Positions 1-13,107 of a stretch of 64,000 bases of DNA are shown here, piece by piece. Position numbers and translations under genes: made by a program. Every line of letters begins with the position of its first letter. The first letter of the stretch is position 1. The notes below the pieces were generated by a model that saw only the letters and a program-made list of their open reading frames with translations, made no database searches and was not told the origin of the DNA. This DNA is from Glomus cerebriforme (lineage: Eukaryota; Glomeromycota; Glomeromycetes; Glomerales; Glomeraceae), in contig QKYT01000199.1 of assembly GCA_003550305.1 (NCBI GenBank), positions 1 to 64,000 on the forward strand. The letters run 5' to 3'.

Positions 1-84
1 TAGAAATTAATATTCTAGAGTTTTTAGAACCTTTTTAAATATAATAAAAAAATCGATATGGATTTTAATGATTTGAGAGCCCCA

Positions 85-135
85 CACACAATGTGAGGGT
101 GTTTTGTCCCAAAACCCCCAGACTCACATTGTGTG
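85..135. repeat. Strong hairpin (13-bp perfect outer stem, inner stem of 9 out of 10)
   Basis: CACACAATGTGAG at 85-97 is perfectly complemented by CTCACATTGTGTG at 123-135. Inside it, GGGTGTTTTG pairs with CAAAACCCCC with one mismatch around a very short loop. The whole forms a nearly continuous long stem and is GC-richer than its surroundings. It may be the end of a transposable element or a folded RNA; nothing in the sequence decides between them. Confidence 0.6.
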
Positions 136-299
136 AAGTTATAAATGAGACAGTATAAGTAATCGTCTCAATTTATTTGAAATATTTGCAACACTATTAA
201 AAACTGGTCTAGTAGGGTAGAGAAACAAAAGTATTTTAGTGTATTTTTTTTTCTTGTATGTTTTAGTATTAGTTCTTTTAGATAGGCTCTTCTTTTTGA

Positions 300-495
300 A
301 GATTGGTACTAATAGCTGACCTCTATAATTCTGTTTAAAATGTTTTGTATTAGTTTGAAACCCCAAGTTTGATAGGAAAACTTTCTTTATTCTGGAAATT
401 AGTACTAGCATCTGGTCTTTATAACTTCATTAATATTTCATGCTAGTTTAAAGATCCATTAGATTGAGAGGAAATTCAGATAAACTGAATAAAGG
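300..495. repeat. Two diverged tandem copies of a ~100-bp unit
   Basis: The segments at 300-395 and 398-495 align end to end: both share a TACTA block, a TATAA block, a TAGTTT block and a GGAAA block in the same order and spacing. Identity by eye is around 60-65%. Origin unknown. Confidence 0.4.
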
Positions 496-1061
496 ATTTA
501 GTTTGAGGGAAGATTTGGGTAAATTGGTTAAAGGAATTATTTTTTGGTTCTAGTACTGAAGTATAGGAAAGAATCAGAGTATAGTCTGTATCTAAGAAGA
601 TTTTGCTTTCAGACCTCATTCTGAGAACTCATATTATGTAAATGCAACAGATGGCATTTTTTCACATTATGGTAGAGGATGTAATATGGATTTAATTGTT
701 TATGGTTTTCTGACTATATGCATTGTATTACCTAATAAATAAATGATTTCATTCCATCTTGTCCTTAAAAAAAAAAATATTATTATTAATTTTAAAAAAT
801 TAGTATATAAATTATTTTAAAAAATAAAAAATGATTTTCTTTTAATAATATATAAAAATAATTAAAATATAAAATTAAAAGTTAAAAAATTATTTTTTTA
901 TTAAATAATTATTATTATGTAATAATCCTTTAAGTAATTTTTTAAATTTCATAAAAAAATTATTGATAGTTTATTAGTAAATTTATAAAAAAAAATTTTA
1001 AAAGCTTGCATTAAGTAAAGAATAAATTTAATTAAATTAATAAAAATAATTGTTTTAATAA

Positions 1062-2428
1062 CTAACTTAATATAATATCTTTACCATTTTTACTACTTTT
1101 TTTTATAATATAATTACCCATTAAATTAGAAAATAATAATTGAATTCTCATAGGATAAGTAGATAGAGTAAAATTAGTTAAATTTTGAAAATAAGGCCAA
1201 CCTATATGAAATACATTATAAGATAACTGATGTTTGGTAATTTTTGCTAGATTATCAGCACTTTCATAAAGATTAGAAGTATGAGGAAATGGTTGATCTG
1301 GATTTTCTGTCATTTCAGTAGCAATTAATCCTGGTACAAGAAGTGATATATGAATATTATATGGTTTAGCAATATAAAAAAGGTCACGAGCAAATATATT
1401 TAATGCAGATTTCATAGAATTGTAGAAAGCTGTTGTTGGTGTACTGAACCATCCCGCAATTGAAGATGTTACTATAAAAGTAAAGTGAAATGGTAAAGTA
1501 TAAAAATTAAAATAATTGAAATAATTGAGAATAAAAAAAAAAAAAATAATAAAATAACGTACTTGCAATTTGACCATGTTTTCTTTCTTTCATTCGTTTA
1601 TAAACAGTCATTATACTGGCAATATTTCCAACGTAATTGACATCAATATAAGATCTATATGCGTCTTCCCATTCAACTTTACCATGATAATCTCTTGTAG
1701 CGGCTAATTGACCTACAATCATACAAAAAGTATATAGTTACAACTTTCGATTTACTAATCATAAAATGACTTTTATGACTTACCAGCATTAGCAAATAAT
1801 AAGTCGATTGGATATCTGTCATCAAAATCTTCTAATGCCTTCTTTAAACTTTCAATATCTGAAATATCAATTTTTAAGATCTCACATTTTGCTCCCTTTT
1901 TTCTACATTGTTCCGCTACTTTATTTAACTTTTCTATTGACAGAAAAATTGGAATATATATTAATATATTTTTAATTTAATGGGATAAACTTCGGAAACT
2001 AACACGTGACGAACCTTCATTACGAGCAAGAAGACCTAAAATAACTCCGGGTTTAGAATATTCTTTTGCAAGGGATGCTCCAATTCCAGAACTATAAAAA
2101 CATTAAACGATTAGTACTATAATTTAAAATAAAAATGGAAAAATTTTTTTTTTTATTTTAAAATATACCTTGCACCTGTAATTAAAATATTTTTTGCATC
2201 AACAGGTTTTTCTTTGTTAAATAATACAGATATTAAATCCCGAATTAATAATATAATGGAAATTGGTAATACAATAAATATGTTTGCACATATTACTGAA
2301 ATTGCTTGAAATATTGGTTGAAGAATTGGTGGAATTGTATTAAAATAATGATGAAGTAATAATATAAGAATTGGAATCACTATTAGCAACATTATATATA
2401 TATATAATGTATATATGTTTTTCGCCAA
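1062..2428 (-). CDS. Membrane-anchored short-chain dehydrogenase/reductase
   Basis: Five exons on the minus strand (2428-2169, 2091-2015, 1933-1784, 1712-1563, 1471-1062) give 348 residues. Residues 13-65 are hydrophobic and would anchor the protein in a membrane. The Rossmann fold follows, with the cofactor motif TGASSGIG at 84-91, the FANAG equivalent of NNAG, and a classical catalytic set: Ser215/Ser216, Tyr229 and Lys233 in a YNSMK context. This establishes a classical SDR that uses NAD(H) or NADP(H). The substrate is not shown; membrane-anchored fungal SDRs include 3-ketosphinganine reductases and lipid or steroid reductases. An alternative start at Met13 would place the hydrophobic segment at the very N-terminus. 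The intron after exon 2 has a weak donor (GTTCGT). It is divergent from the F-box gene at 4345. Confidence 0.85.
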
Positions 2429-3349
2429 TTTAAATCGAAAAAAGATATTTATTTAAATAGGAAAATTTAGATCGTACAATATCGGTATAAATCGGAAAGT
2501 TAAAATTCCATTTCAGTTTGTAACAGGTAATACAAGATCACCAATCACCGGATCATATTATATTCACATGTTTCGGAATACCCTCCCTTTTTTTTTGCAA
2601 AAACAAATATGACCCCAAATTTATTGAATCAATATAACATAAAAGGATAAATTAATTAACCAAACATTCGTGATTATACTAGACTGAAAGAAAAAAAAAA
2701 TTAACTTGTTAAGGAGACGGCTAAGGACGCAAATATGTGGCTATGGCTCTAATATGAGTCATGTATGGGGAAAGTTAAATACAAATATTGCATGTTATTG
2801 CTTGAAATTATTTAAAATACTGTATTCTGCATATTAAATTCTTTGTTTATAATAGAAGATCTGATAAGAGAATTAGAATAAAGTTATTTGAACACAACAT
2901 CTCCAAAAGTTTATATTACAAAACTTTAATTAATTAAAAGATCAAATGACCAAAAGTACGCAATTAGATATGATGCATGGAATCTATTGACAATGGAAAC
3001 ATTAAGGTTACACATTTTATTTGATTCACGTAATTCGTTTATTCTAGATTTTATTTATTTATTTATTTTGTTATTATTTAAACGCCAAGAAAAAAAGATT
3101 GGGTCATATTAAAAAAGCTTTTGGAAACAAGATAATTCCAGAATAAAAATTCTCCAGATCAAGTAATTTCGGATTCCGGAAAGGAATTAAGAAAAAAAAA
3201 ATACAATTCCGAATCTAAGCCCAAAAAAATTACGATGGCTTCTTTGTGACACCAAAATGACAGTCACTATTTTTAGAAATTTGGCGTGAGAAAGAAAAAG
3301 AAGGAAGGTTCAGATAACGGATTTTAGTTTATTTGTTAAAGTATGAAAA

Positions 3350-3560
3350 ATGGCGGTTATGATCGTGGCTTTAGATGTTAGGTGGAACCAGTTGGATAAT
3401 CATTTATTTAAAATAATTGTTGCGCCTTTCGCTTTAGGTATCACAGCATCATATCAAACAGGTACGACCACCAGATGATTTCCTGCATGCATTTATTTTT
3501 GTACTTGTTTCACTGAATTATTTTGCAGCTCTTTGTATTTTGCATATTACATTCTTTTGA
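3350..3560 (+). CDS. Candidate small protein, two exons (weak)
   Basis: A first exon at 3350-3461 starts MAVMIVALDV and ends at a GT donor. A second exon at 3529-3560 follows a TTTTGCAG acceptor, keeps the frame and stops. The result is a 47-residue, largely hydrophobic peptide of unknown function. The local sequence is less A/T-biased than the flanks, which is why it was noticed. No family is recognised, and it may be chance or part of a 5' leader. Confidence 0.22.
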
Positions 3561-4243
3561 TTAAAAATCTTTGGGATTTTTCTTTATCATTAAAGATGTT
3601 AAGATTTCGTTTCTTTTCTAAGTAAACAATCTCCTTTTTTTCTTATCTCCCCCATTGGTTTAAATGTAAAACGATAAACAAATCATTTTTCTGAAATTAC
3701 CTCTTCGGCGGTTCCCCCGTCTAAAAAAGAACCCTCCAAAAAAAAAAATGAAATTGTCTCACACTATCGTAATCGTACTATTTTAGGTTAAAAGTCTAAA
3801 GCTTTTTGTGATTGGCTAACTGATCGACAGTTGAATTTTCTTTTAATTATTGTTTATATTGAGTTACCTATTAAATAGTACAAAAGCTTTATCCTGATTC
3901 AGGAATTATTATTACAAACTTCATTATTACCATCATCTTGTTATCAAACACGTAATTTTTTTTATTAATAACGAAACACTTTTTTTTTCTCATCAACATG
4001 CATTTGATTGCAGAGTTTCACGCAGATCAACTTATAAATTTAACCCAATCGGAGTTCCAAACAATTTTGTCTGTTAATCATTTGACTTGTTGCATATCCT
4101 ATTTGTGTGAATTTTTTTTTTGTTCAATGTACAAACACGTTTCTGCATTGAACGTTAACTTACATAAAGCAAGATTAACTTTTTATTTTACCTTGAATTA
4201 AACAAGTTTTTTCTTATTGTTTTTTTTCGATTCATTTAAGTTT

Positions 4244-4254
4244 TATATATAAAA
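4244..4254 (+). promoter_or_regulatory. TATA element of the F-box gene
   Basis: TATATATAAAA lies about 90 bp upstream of the start codon at 4345 and is followed by a T-rich tract. Its place and form match TATA elements upstream of other genes in this window. Confidence 0.45.
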
Positions 4255-4344
4255 GTGTCCAATTTTCTTTTTTTTTTTTTTTCTCTTTTTTTTTTAATCA
4301 AATAAAATATCTTATCTAACTATACTATAAAATTTGTAATAAAC

Positions 4345-5992
4345 ATGGGAGAACCAAATAATAGGTATTCTATTTCTTTTCAATATATTTTATTGTTTTT
4401 TTTTTGAAAAATATTTCAATTTCCCATGATTTACCGGTTTTCCCGTGATTTTTTTTTTTTTTTTTTTTTTAGACGAAAACGTAGTAAAAAATCAAGTCCA
4501 AAAAATATCAAAAGAAAAACGTCAACATCAATATCAACAACTGATGTTCCTGTAAAACCAGAACCAATCACTGCTTCACCAGTATCATTACCAAGAAATT
4601 TAGAATTATCTACCACAGAAATTCCACAATATAATAATAATAATATATCATCCAATGATGATCCTAAACGTCCGACACGATTATTAAATACTTTGGAATC
4701 CCCAATTTCTAAAATTCCAAAAAATTTAACAGATATTCCAAATGAAATCTTTGTTCAAATTTGTGCAAATTTACCTCCAAATGATTTATTTTCACTTACT
4801 TTAGTTTGTAAGAAAATCAAAGGTTTATTATGTAGTCCTACTTCTAAAGATACACAAGCAATTTGGAGAACTTCAAGAATAAGATTTATGAGATTTCTTC
4901 AATCCCCTCCACCTTGTAGAATGGATGAAAAAAGTTATATCGTTCTGAAGCAATTGGAAAAAGGTTGTCAATTTTGTCATGAAAAAGGTTTCGTTAAAGT
5001 ATATTGGGAATTTCGTGTACGCTGCTGTGAATCATGTCTTGACAAATATACGATGAGGTAATTATAATATATATATTTTTTAAAATATTTCTTTAAAAAA
5101 AAAAACTAAAAAAAATTATTACTCTTATTTTTATAGTCGTGATAAGCTCTATATCGAGTATTGTGTTCCAAATGAAGTTTTTCGAACTCTTCCACATATA
5201 TTTCGTGATGCATCTCATTTTTATTGGTTAAAGGACGTTTCAGAGGCAAGCGAAGAATTTTGTAGAATCAATGATGAAAAAGAACAACAAGATTGGGTCA
5301 ATCAAGGAGAAGAAATTGCGAATGCGATCATGAATGAAACACTGATTCATAAACAAGAAGAACAAAGTGAACAAATGGTAAAATTTGAAGAATGTTTAAT
5401 AGCGCAATCACAAAACTCAAATTACTCAACTTATACACCACAACCTCCAACACCACAACAACGAATGTTTGTAAGGCAACCACAATTAACGACTGCTCCC
5501 ATGAGTAAGTTCTAGAGGGGGTTTTTCTTTTTTGAATAACATTATTTGTTATATATAAAAATTCATAAATGTTCACGAATATATATATTTTTTTAACTAG
5601 ATATTTCATCCATGCCATCATTGGGTTCCATGGCGTCCATGACATCAATGAATTCAATGACAAACATGGTTTCAACCCCAATGATCCCATCGATGGGAAC
5701 AATAGGATTAACAAATCCTCAATCGCAATTTCAACAATACAATCAGATTATCCCACAAATGCAAAATATGATGAATAGATCTCAATTTATGATTACAACA
5801 TCACCTATTCAACAATATTATTCTCATCAATCATTTGTACCAAGAATTACTCGACAAATGATTTCACCACAGCAACAAATGATTCCTCATATGATGGCAG
5901 GAGCTCCACAAATATTATCACAATCTCAAATGTTAACTCCTCAAATGGTACCTCCACATTGCTTTATGGCTCCTCAATTTCGTAGATTTTAA
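4345..5992 (+). CDS. F-box protein with cysteine pairs and Gln/Met-rich tail
   Basis: Four exons (4345-4364, 4473-5057, 5137-5504, 5601-5992) splice to 454 residues. A 20-nt first exon encodes MGEPNN plus part of an Arg codon and is separated from exon 2 by an intron ending in a long T tract. A basic, Ser/Pro-rich N-terminus leads to an F-box at about residues 90-130 (LTDIPNEIFVQICANLPPND), the part that would bind Skp1 in an SCF ubiquitin ligase. Cys172, Cys175, Cys192 and Cys195 form a CxxC pair of pairs and could bind zinc. The last 130 residues are low-complexity, rich in Gln, Met, Ser and Pro. The substrate is unknown. It is tail-to-tail with the BTB gene. Confidence 0.82.
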
Positions 5993-7155
5993 AAAAAAGA
6001 AGGAAATTTTCTTTTAAAGTTTCTCCTTTAAAAAAAAAAAAAAAAAATGTAAATATGTAAATGTTGGAAAAAATTCCTGTAAAAAGATATTTTTTTTTAA
6101 AAAAAAAAAAATACATAAATAATTTGATAACGAACCCGTTATTGAGTAACGGAATTTTAAAAAAAAAATAAAGCAGACGAACCTTAAAAATATACATCCA
6201 TGTGAAATATTTTATTCAATTGTTACAAAATTTTGTTCATCTGATAAATATGATTGACATATATAATAAATATATTACTAACTTTAAGATGGTAAATTTC
6301 TTTCGTTAACGAAATAATGATTCGTGATAGAATAACTGATTTCATAACATAATTTTCACATGATCTTGCAAGTAATCATCATATTTATAATTATCATAGC
6401 CAATGATATAATTTAGCTAAAGAATGAATTAGTTAAAGAATTCTTGATCATTATACCGAAAATCGGTTAGATTTTTTTTAACTTCCCCAAAAAATGCATC
6501 GTTTTTTTTAAAGGGATCTTTTTTTTTTAAACTTACAGCAAATGGCTTCAAAAAATTGATAAAGTTTGTCCAATCATAAATAATTCCGTCTAAAAAAACT
6601 TCGGGCTTTCTTGTAAACTACAAAAAACGTGACCAATATTAATTAGTTGTGTAACTAACCAATATTTTAAAAACGACTACATGCATTTTACGGCTAAGGA
6701 TTTATCCGACAATAATCTGAATTGGAAGAAATTAGTTAAAAAAAAAAACGACTACATAGTACGAGGAACTGAAAGATTTTGTCCGTAATAGCATCGAATT
6801 AAATAATTGTAGAAGTGATTAACATAATAAGAAAATGAATATTAAAGTGAAAAACTTGCAAAGAGTTAATTTGAAGGGAAAGTTCCCTCCACTTTAACAA
6901 GGCGTGAAAATCATCGTTATTCATCACGTGGTTTATAATTAATTTAGGATGATATACAAAATTGAGATGTCACAAGGACGTTGCACGAAATTCACTTTGA
7001 AAATTGCCTTTTAAATGTCAATTAAAATGTATAATGTTTATTAATATAAAATAATATATAAATTAAAAATTATGGTTATTACAATAAGTTTACAGTATAT
7101 TTCTTTAATTCTCACTTTTCTTTATAGATAATATTTAAATCTTTAATATAAGGTT
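5993..7155. other. Tail-to-tail intergenic region
   Basis: Lies between the 3' ends of the F-box and BTB genes. It holds A/T homopolymers and no gene, RNA or mobile-element signature that I can see. Confidence 0.6.
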
Positions 7156-8659
7156 TTAACGACTTTTCTTTTTAATTTGAAAAACTTCATAATCATCTAC
7201 CACAAAAGTTGAAATATCAATTATATCTCGTTCATAATCTTTTTGTGTACTTGTTCCTTCGATTATATCTGTAAAATAATAAATATTAAAATTTATAATT
7301 CGTACTTGTTGAAAAAAAAAAAAATAAAATAAAATAATAAATCTTACGTAAATCGCCGCATCCAAATCCAACACATTCATAACTGATAGCACAATCACGA
7401 ATAGCTTGTTCATAATTTTTAACTCTACTTAAAATAGCCTCACTTTTTAAATCATTCCCTTCACCTAAAGAAAAAATAAAACTATCCCTAGTAGAAACCC
7501 ATTTACCGGATGAACTCCAATCAACAGGACTATAACCACCAATAATTTGACCTGTTCCACCAACTTTTAATAAAACAAGGGTAGGTCCTTTATTATTACA
7601 TCTATTATGAAATTCTTGACGTGTAAAACCATCACGAAAATTAGTTAATAATTTAAATTCATAAGGAATTTCTTCAATTTTATCATCATTATAACAAAAA
7701 TCTTCTCTATCAATCCAACTCGAAATCAAAGAAGCATGTTGAGCTGATATAATATTAGAACCAGGTAATTTATCATTTCTACCATTTTTACTTTTACGTG
7801 GTGGTAAAACAGAAAAATTTGGTTCACTTCCTGGTACCATAAAAAATTTTTTAAGATTTTCTTTAAGATCTGATGGTAATAATTTTTTAAATGGTCTAAC
7901 TTTATAATAATAATCAGCTGATGAGATTTGAAAGAATCTAATATGTGGCATACATCCTTTTAAAGTTTGTTCCATAACATTAAAATCTTCTTTTGACCAT
8001 GTTGTCACATCTGAGGAAAGGTTTGAATTTTGTGCCATTCCCCATTTAATAATATGATTCCAAATTTCAATTTCACTCAAATCCAAATCATCTCGTTTTA
8101 ACAAAGCAATTAAAGAAGTTTCCTCAATTAATGTAAAATCATCAGATTGAAAAATTAAGGAAGCATCTTCGTTTATGTTCTTTTCACAATAAGATTGTAA
8201 TTTACCACACGCTTTATGTCTTGAAGCAGTTTGTTGTACGTGTACAATATTTCTTTTTAACCATTCACTTTCATTCGTAATAATATGTTCTTGAATATGT
8301 TCAACTAATTCTTCTAATACAAGCTCATCCGCTGCTACTAATAATTTTAATAATTCTCCTTGTTCTTCTTTATCTAATAAATTAATTGTGCCTGTATAGA
8401 TATATTTAAGAATTTCTTTAAATATTTTAGGTGATATATTTGGTTTTTTGTAAGTAAATGTATCTCCCTTTTTCTTTACCCATTTTGTTGATAATGCTGT
8501 TCGAAAATATGATGACCTCGCTCTTAAAATAACTGAATGCGCTTTAAATACTTCTACATTAGGTTCTTCTCCAACTTGAATTGATACATTATAATCGTCT
8601 GCATCCTCAAAAAGTTGTCGAATATCTTTTAATAATGCTGATGATAAATCTGATGTCAT
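7156..8659 (-). CDS. BTB-BACK-TLDc domain protein
   Basis: Two exons (8659-7348 and 7268-7156) encode 474 residues. A BTB/POZ fold spans about residues 17-128 (NVSIQVGEEPNVEVFKAHSV, then the typical FKEILKYIYTG). It is followed by a BACK-like helical region, and a TLDc domain runs from about 303 to the C-terminus (LISSWIDR, FHNRCNNKGPTLVLLKV, GGYSPVDWSS, and the C-terminal GFGCGDL). The short second exon completes the TLDc fold; without it the reading frame runs into intron sequence. BTB-BACK proteins usually act as Cul3 adaptors, and TLDc proteins are linked to oxidative-stress resistance and V-ATPase binding. The specific role of this fusion is not known. This architecture is strongly amplified in arbuscular mycorrhizal fungi, which supports the lineage guess. 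Confidence 0.9.
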
Positions 8660-10185
8660 GATGTTTTTTTTAAAAAAAAAATAATAATTTTTTCCTTTTT
8701 TTTTTAAAAAAAAAAAATAAATAAATAAATTTGTAAATAGTGTGAAAAGTAAGGGAGGAAAAAAAAAAAAAAAGATGGGGGATCAGGTTAAATATATATG
8801 ATAACAAATTTAGTTTAACTAAATTTATAAAAATGAGATAAATCCCCTTCAGAAACAATGGAACCGATGTATTTTTTTTTAGAAGTGCGTGTTGTACAAT
8901 ATGTGACAAACAAAAAAACAAATGCCCGATTCTTTCCTTATAATAACCCAAAGTTGTGCGTATGCATAAAATTTCTTCCAATAGTATGATCTTCGATTTT
9001 ACAAAGAATCAAAGAATGAAAGAATGAAAGAATGATTTATGAAAGAAATTTAACCATAAATTGAAAAAAAAAAAAATAAAAAAGAAAATACCTTTCATAA
9101 AATTTACCATATCTTTATAACGATATAATTTTTTTTTTGTCTACAATCATCTTAAAAAAGACATATTTTATTGCCATTTGATATGTATACACTATTCAAT
9201 ATCTGCAAATGTATGCAAACTGCATCCAAAGAAAAAAATATATATCATCATACATTGCGTTTTGACTTTATTATGAAGACTTGATCTAAAAAATTATTAA
9301 CTTTAAATCTAAACAATTCATGAAACATAAAGGAGACAGCGCTTTTTGAATGAAAAAAAAAAAATCTCCTGCGCCGTTAAATTTGATTATCAAATATACA
9401 AGGATCAGGACCATGTGTAAACAAAATTAAAGTTCATAATATAAGGCACAACATTGTCGTCCAAGTAGAGTAATACATGCGGAGAATTTTTTTTTAAGCC
9501 CTAAAAAAAAAATAAAAATAAAAATAAATAAATAAATAATAGATATTTTGAGAATAGGAAACAATGACACTCGTATTATGAACGATGTAAAAAGTTAAAC
9601 GAAACGATTTCAAATAATTTTATAATCTTTCTAATATTTTCAAAATAACTTTATAATGTATGTCATGTTCCCAATTAACATAGTCAACATTAAATGAATT
9701 AATGAATTATTTCAACAGTTGAACAAAATTTTGTAATGGAATGAAGGAGTTAAAGATATTGAAAATCGAATGATTTTAAAAGGACTATTAAGGAAATAGA
9801 ATATTAATTAAGTAAAAGGCGGTATAAAATACTACGTTACACAGAACTTTCAATCGAGTTTAACCTTTAAACATTTAACATTGTAAAGATGGAAATTAGA
9901 ATTTTTTTTAGTTGATCAAACCGATGATGACTGCAAATTGATGTTACAAGGATCCTAATCGATCCTAGGCGTAGTTTGGCTGATAAATTATAAATCTAAA
10001 AAAAAACTGTTTAAATGATGTATATTCTATGTAATAGTGTTACGATATATATATAAAGCCTAGATCCTTTGTCTTGAAAGAAAACTTTCCCAAATAATTA
10101 TATAAATATACAATTTGCTATTTTTTGCTTTTTTTTTCAATTTCTCTTTTTTCTTTTTATATAATTTTTTTTTTTTTTTTGAATA
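8660..10185. other. Divergent intergenic region between BTB and CSC1 genes
   Basis: About 1.5 kb upstream of both genes. Apart from the TATA element near 10046 and many A/T homopolymers, nothing recognisable is present. Confidence 0.6.
10046..10056 (+). promoter_or_regulatory. TATA element of the CSC1-like gene
   Basis: TATATATATAAA lies about 130 bp upstream of the start codon at 10186, followed by a T-rich leader typical of the transcribed 5' ends here. Confidence 0.45.
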
Positions 10186-13107
10186 ATGTCATCGCCACCA
10201 GCAAATCAACAAACAGCGGCAGATTCTTCTATTGCAACTTTTACTTCTTCGATAGTTTTCAATGTAGCAGTTACAGTAGGAATATTTGTCGCTTTTGATA
10301 TCTTAAGAAAACGAACCAAAAAAATTTATGAACCTCGAACTTATCTGGTTCCTGAAAGGTAATTTCTCGCCGCAGTTGCCGCAGCAAACCACAAATATTT
10401 GGCACTAAATTTATATTAATGATTCTTAGTAAGAGGTCGGAACCACTTCCATCAGGACTTTTTAGATGGGTCCTGCCGGTACTAAAGGTTCCCGATGATG
10501 TAGTTATAAAAAGAATAGGTCTTGACTCTTATATGTTTTTAAGATATATGAAAATGTGTATGATCTTATTTGCCATATTAAGCATATTCGGATTAGTAGT
10601 TTTATTGCCAATTAATTCTGTAAATCAAGGAAACAATCATGGTTTGGAAAAATTTACTATTGGTAATATTTCAGATAGTAGTAGATTATGGGCTCACGTG
10701 ATTCTTACTTGGTTATTCTCTGGTACAGTAATATTTTCTTTAGTCTTCATTATTTGAAAGAATTTTATTAATTTATGATTTATAATAGGTATTACAATGT
10801 ATGCTCTATTTCGTGAGTTTAATACATTTATACGTCTACGCCACGAATATTATACAACTGATGAATTTCGAAATTCTCAACGAGCAACTACAATATTAGT
10901 GACGGGAATTCCTAATAAATTAAATAATACTGAAACATTGAAAGCATTATTCGATGTATTCCCGGGTGGTGTGAACCGAATTTGGCTTAATAGAGATCCA
11001 TCTAAACTTACAAAAGTCACAGCTGAACGAGAGACAATTGTAACTAAGCTAGAAGGAGCAGCAACAACTTACATAATACAACACGCCAAAGATTTAACAA
11101 AATCACAATCCAAAGAATCTAATGTTGAAAATGGAAGTTCACCAAATAGTAAACGTCCACAACATCGTAGTGGTAAATTACCATTTACAGGAAAAAAGGT
11201 TGATTCTTTAGAAACATATCAAACTGATTTGAATAACTTAAATAAAAAAATATCAGAATTTCAAAGTAATCTTAATGATTTTAAAAGATTGAATTCAGCT
11301 TTTATACAATTTCATAATTATGTTGGAGCTCAATTAGCCGCTACTTCAACCATTCCAAAATTAACTAATATTTCACCTGATGATGTTATTTGGGAAAATT
11401 TAAATTTAACTAGTACTCAAAGAATGATCAGAAGGGTTATTAGTTTAACCGTTGTCACTGCTCTTGTAATACTTTGGATTCCTGCAGGTATGTACTTGTA
11501 TATAAATATATATATATATATTTTTTTTTTTTTCAAGGAAAGTTTTAATTATAATGTATATATTTTAGTTACATTCGTCGCGTCTGTATCAACATTGAGC
11601 GAATTGGCAAAGATTCCGGGTTTGAAATTTTTGAATGGAATTAATGGAAAATTTCCTGCGCTTGTTGGTATAATTCAGGGTATTTTACCAGCTGTGGCTT
11701 TAGCTATATTGATGTGGTTATTACCAGTAATTTTAAGATGTAAGTGATGTAATAACGTGTTGGGAATTTTTTTTTTTTTTTTGAATTTTATTATAAGATT
11801 ATAAGAATAAAAATTTTTTTTCATTTTAGTTTTATCGAGATTTGAGGGAATTGTCACAAATTCAGGAGTTGATCTTAGCTTGCAAAGCAAATATTTTTTC
11901 TATTTGGTACGTAATAGTTATATATAATTTACAAAATAAATAAATAAATAAATTCTTCTCACCGCAACATTTATTCTAGGTTATGAATGTACTATTAGTT
12001 ACATCATTCGCCAATGGCATATTTAATTCTTTACCAGATCTTATCAATAGTCCAACAAAAATAGTTGAAATTTTAGCAAATAACCTTCCACGTGCTTCAA
12101 CATTTTTCCTCACTTACGTTCTTCTCACGATAACTTCTTGCTCTTTAGAAATCTCTCAAATTACACCTTTGATTGTGAATTTTATACTTAAAAGATTGTT
12201 AGCTAAAACTCCTAGACAAATTTGGGATATGGAAAAAACAATGCCGTTTCAAGATTGGGGAACGGGATTCCCTCCACACGTTTTAATAGCTTGTGTAGGT
12301 CTTGTATATTCCGCAGTACAGCCAATAATTCTTCCCATCGTTACATTACATTTTGCACTTTATTATCTTGTATATCGTCATCAATTCCTTTACGTTTATG
12401 ACAGACTAAATCAAACAGGAGGATTATTATTCCCGAAAGGAATTTATCAAATGTTTACTGGAATTTATATATTTCAATTAACACTTATCGGATTAATGTT
12501 CCTTAAACACGGATATGCGCAAGGTATATTATGTATAGTATTATTAGTATTGTCAGTTGGAGTATTATTAGGAATGAAACAAATCTTTAAACATAATCCA
12601 AAAGCCGAATTTTTACCTGTTGATTTGATGGGTGTTATTGATATGAAAACAAGAACCCTTTTATTAGGGAAAGATACTCCTAAAAATATTTCTTCAGAAA
12701 AAGAACGTAGTCAAAATGATGATGATGATGATTATACAAGACCAGATGTTGTACATATTAATGAAGGTGATGAAGAAGATTTAGATGATGATGAGTCAAA
12801 TACATTCATGCATCCTGCTCTTGTAGCCACACAACCTAGTGTGTGGATACCTAATGATCAAAATATTTCAAATGATATGATTGATGACTTTAGGAAAGAT
12901 GGTATTAAGGCAACTAACCACGGTGCAAGTCTTAATGAAAAATACAAGGTTGTAATAAATATAGATGAAGTTCCGTTAGAATTTAGAGATGACAAAGCTG
13001 CTAAACGGAAAAGAGCCGATAAAAAGAGAGAGTTAAAAGGATTAAAGAAACAAGTAAATGAAATTGAAGAAATTGGAGAAAATCCTTCTTATAATAATGA
13101 AGAATGA
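10186..13107 (+). CDS. CSC1/OSCA/TMEM63-family osmosensitive cation channel
   Basis: Six exons (10186-10358, 10430-10722, 10789-11487, 11569-11739, 11830-11906, 11980-13107) give 846 residues. An N-terminal membrane segment (about 20-42) and two more (about 90-150) precede a cytosolic RRM-like PHM7 domain beginning near ATTILVTGIP. The channel core with many hydrophobic segments follows (VTFVASVSTLSELAKIPGLK, IIQGILPAVALAILMWLLPV, then FPPHVLIACVGLVYSAVQP). An acidic, basic-ended tail of about 170 residues closes the protein. The family (RSN1_TM, PHM7_cyt, RSN1_7TM) forms mechanosensitive or hyperosmolarity-gated Ca2+-permeable channels in the plasma membrane or endomembranes. The donor of intron 2 (GTACAG) is the weakest part of the model, but it restores the expected LFSGITMYALFREF continuity. 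Confidence 0.93.

Larger units (their letters stand above)
1..1061. other. Gene-free left edge with old repeats
   Basis: I see no supportable gene here. The stretch holds a strong hairpin at 85-135, two diverged copies of a roughly 100-bp unit (300-395 and 398-495), and beyond 770 simple A/T-rich sequence. A 90-residue open frame on the minus strand (139-411) has no recognisable motif and overlaps the diverged repeats, so it is not called as a gene. Confidence 0.6.
2429..4344. other. Divergent intergenic region between SDR and F-box genes
   Basis: About 1.9 kb containing both promoters. It holds the TATA element at 4244 and a weak two-exon small-protein candidate at 3350-3560. A 67-residue open frame at 3998-4201 is not supported by anything else. 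No repeats or RNA genes were recognised. Confidence 0.6.

Noticed and set aside
139..411. 90-residue minus-strand open frame
   Set aside because: Low-complexity Lys/Arg/Leu sequence over diverged repeats, no motif, no splice or promoter support.
3998..4201. 67-residue plus-strand open frame
   Set aside because: No domain, and it lies in the promoter of the F-box gene just before its TATA element; likely chance.
10723..10757. Extension of CSC1 exon 2 to its in-frame stop
   Set aside because: Using the donor at 10723 joins LFSG to ITMYALFREF in frame and gives the family's expected continuity, so the stop is intronic.
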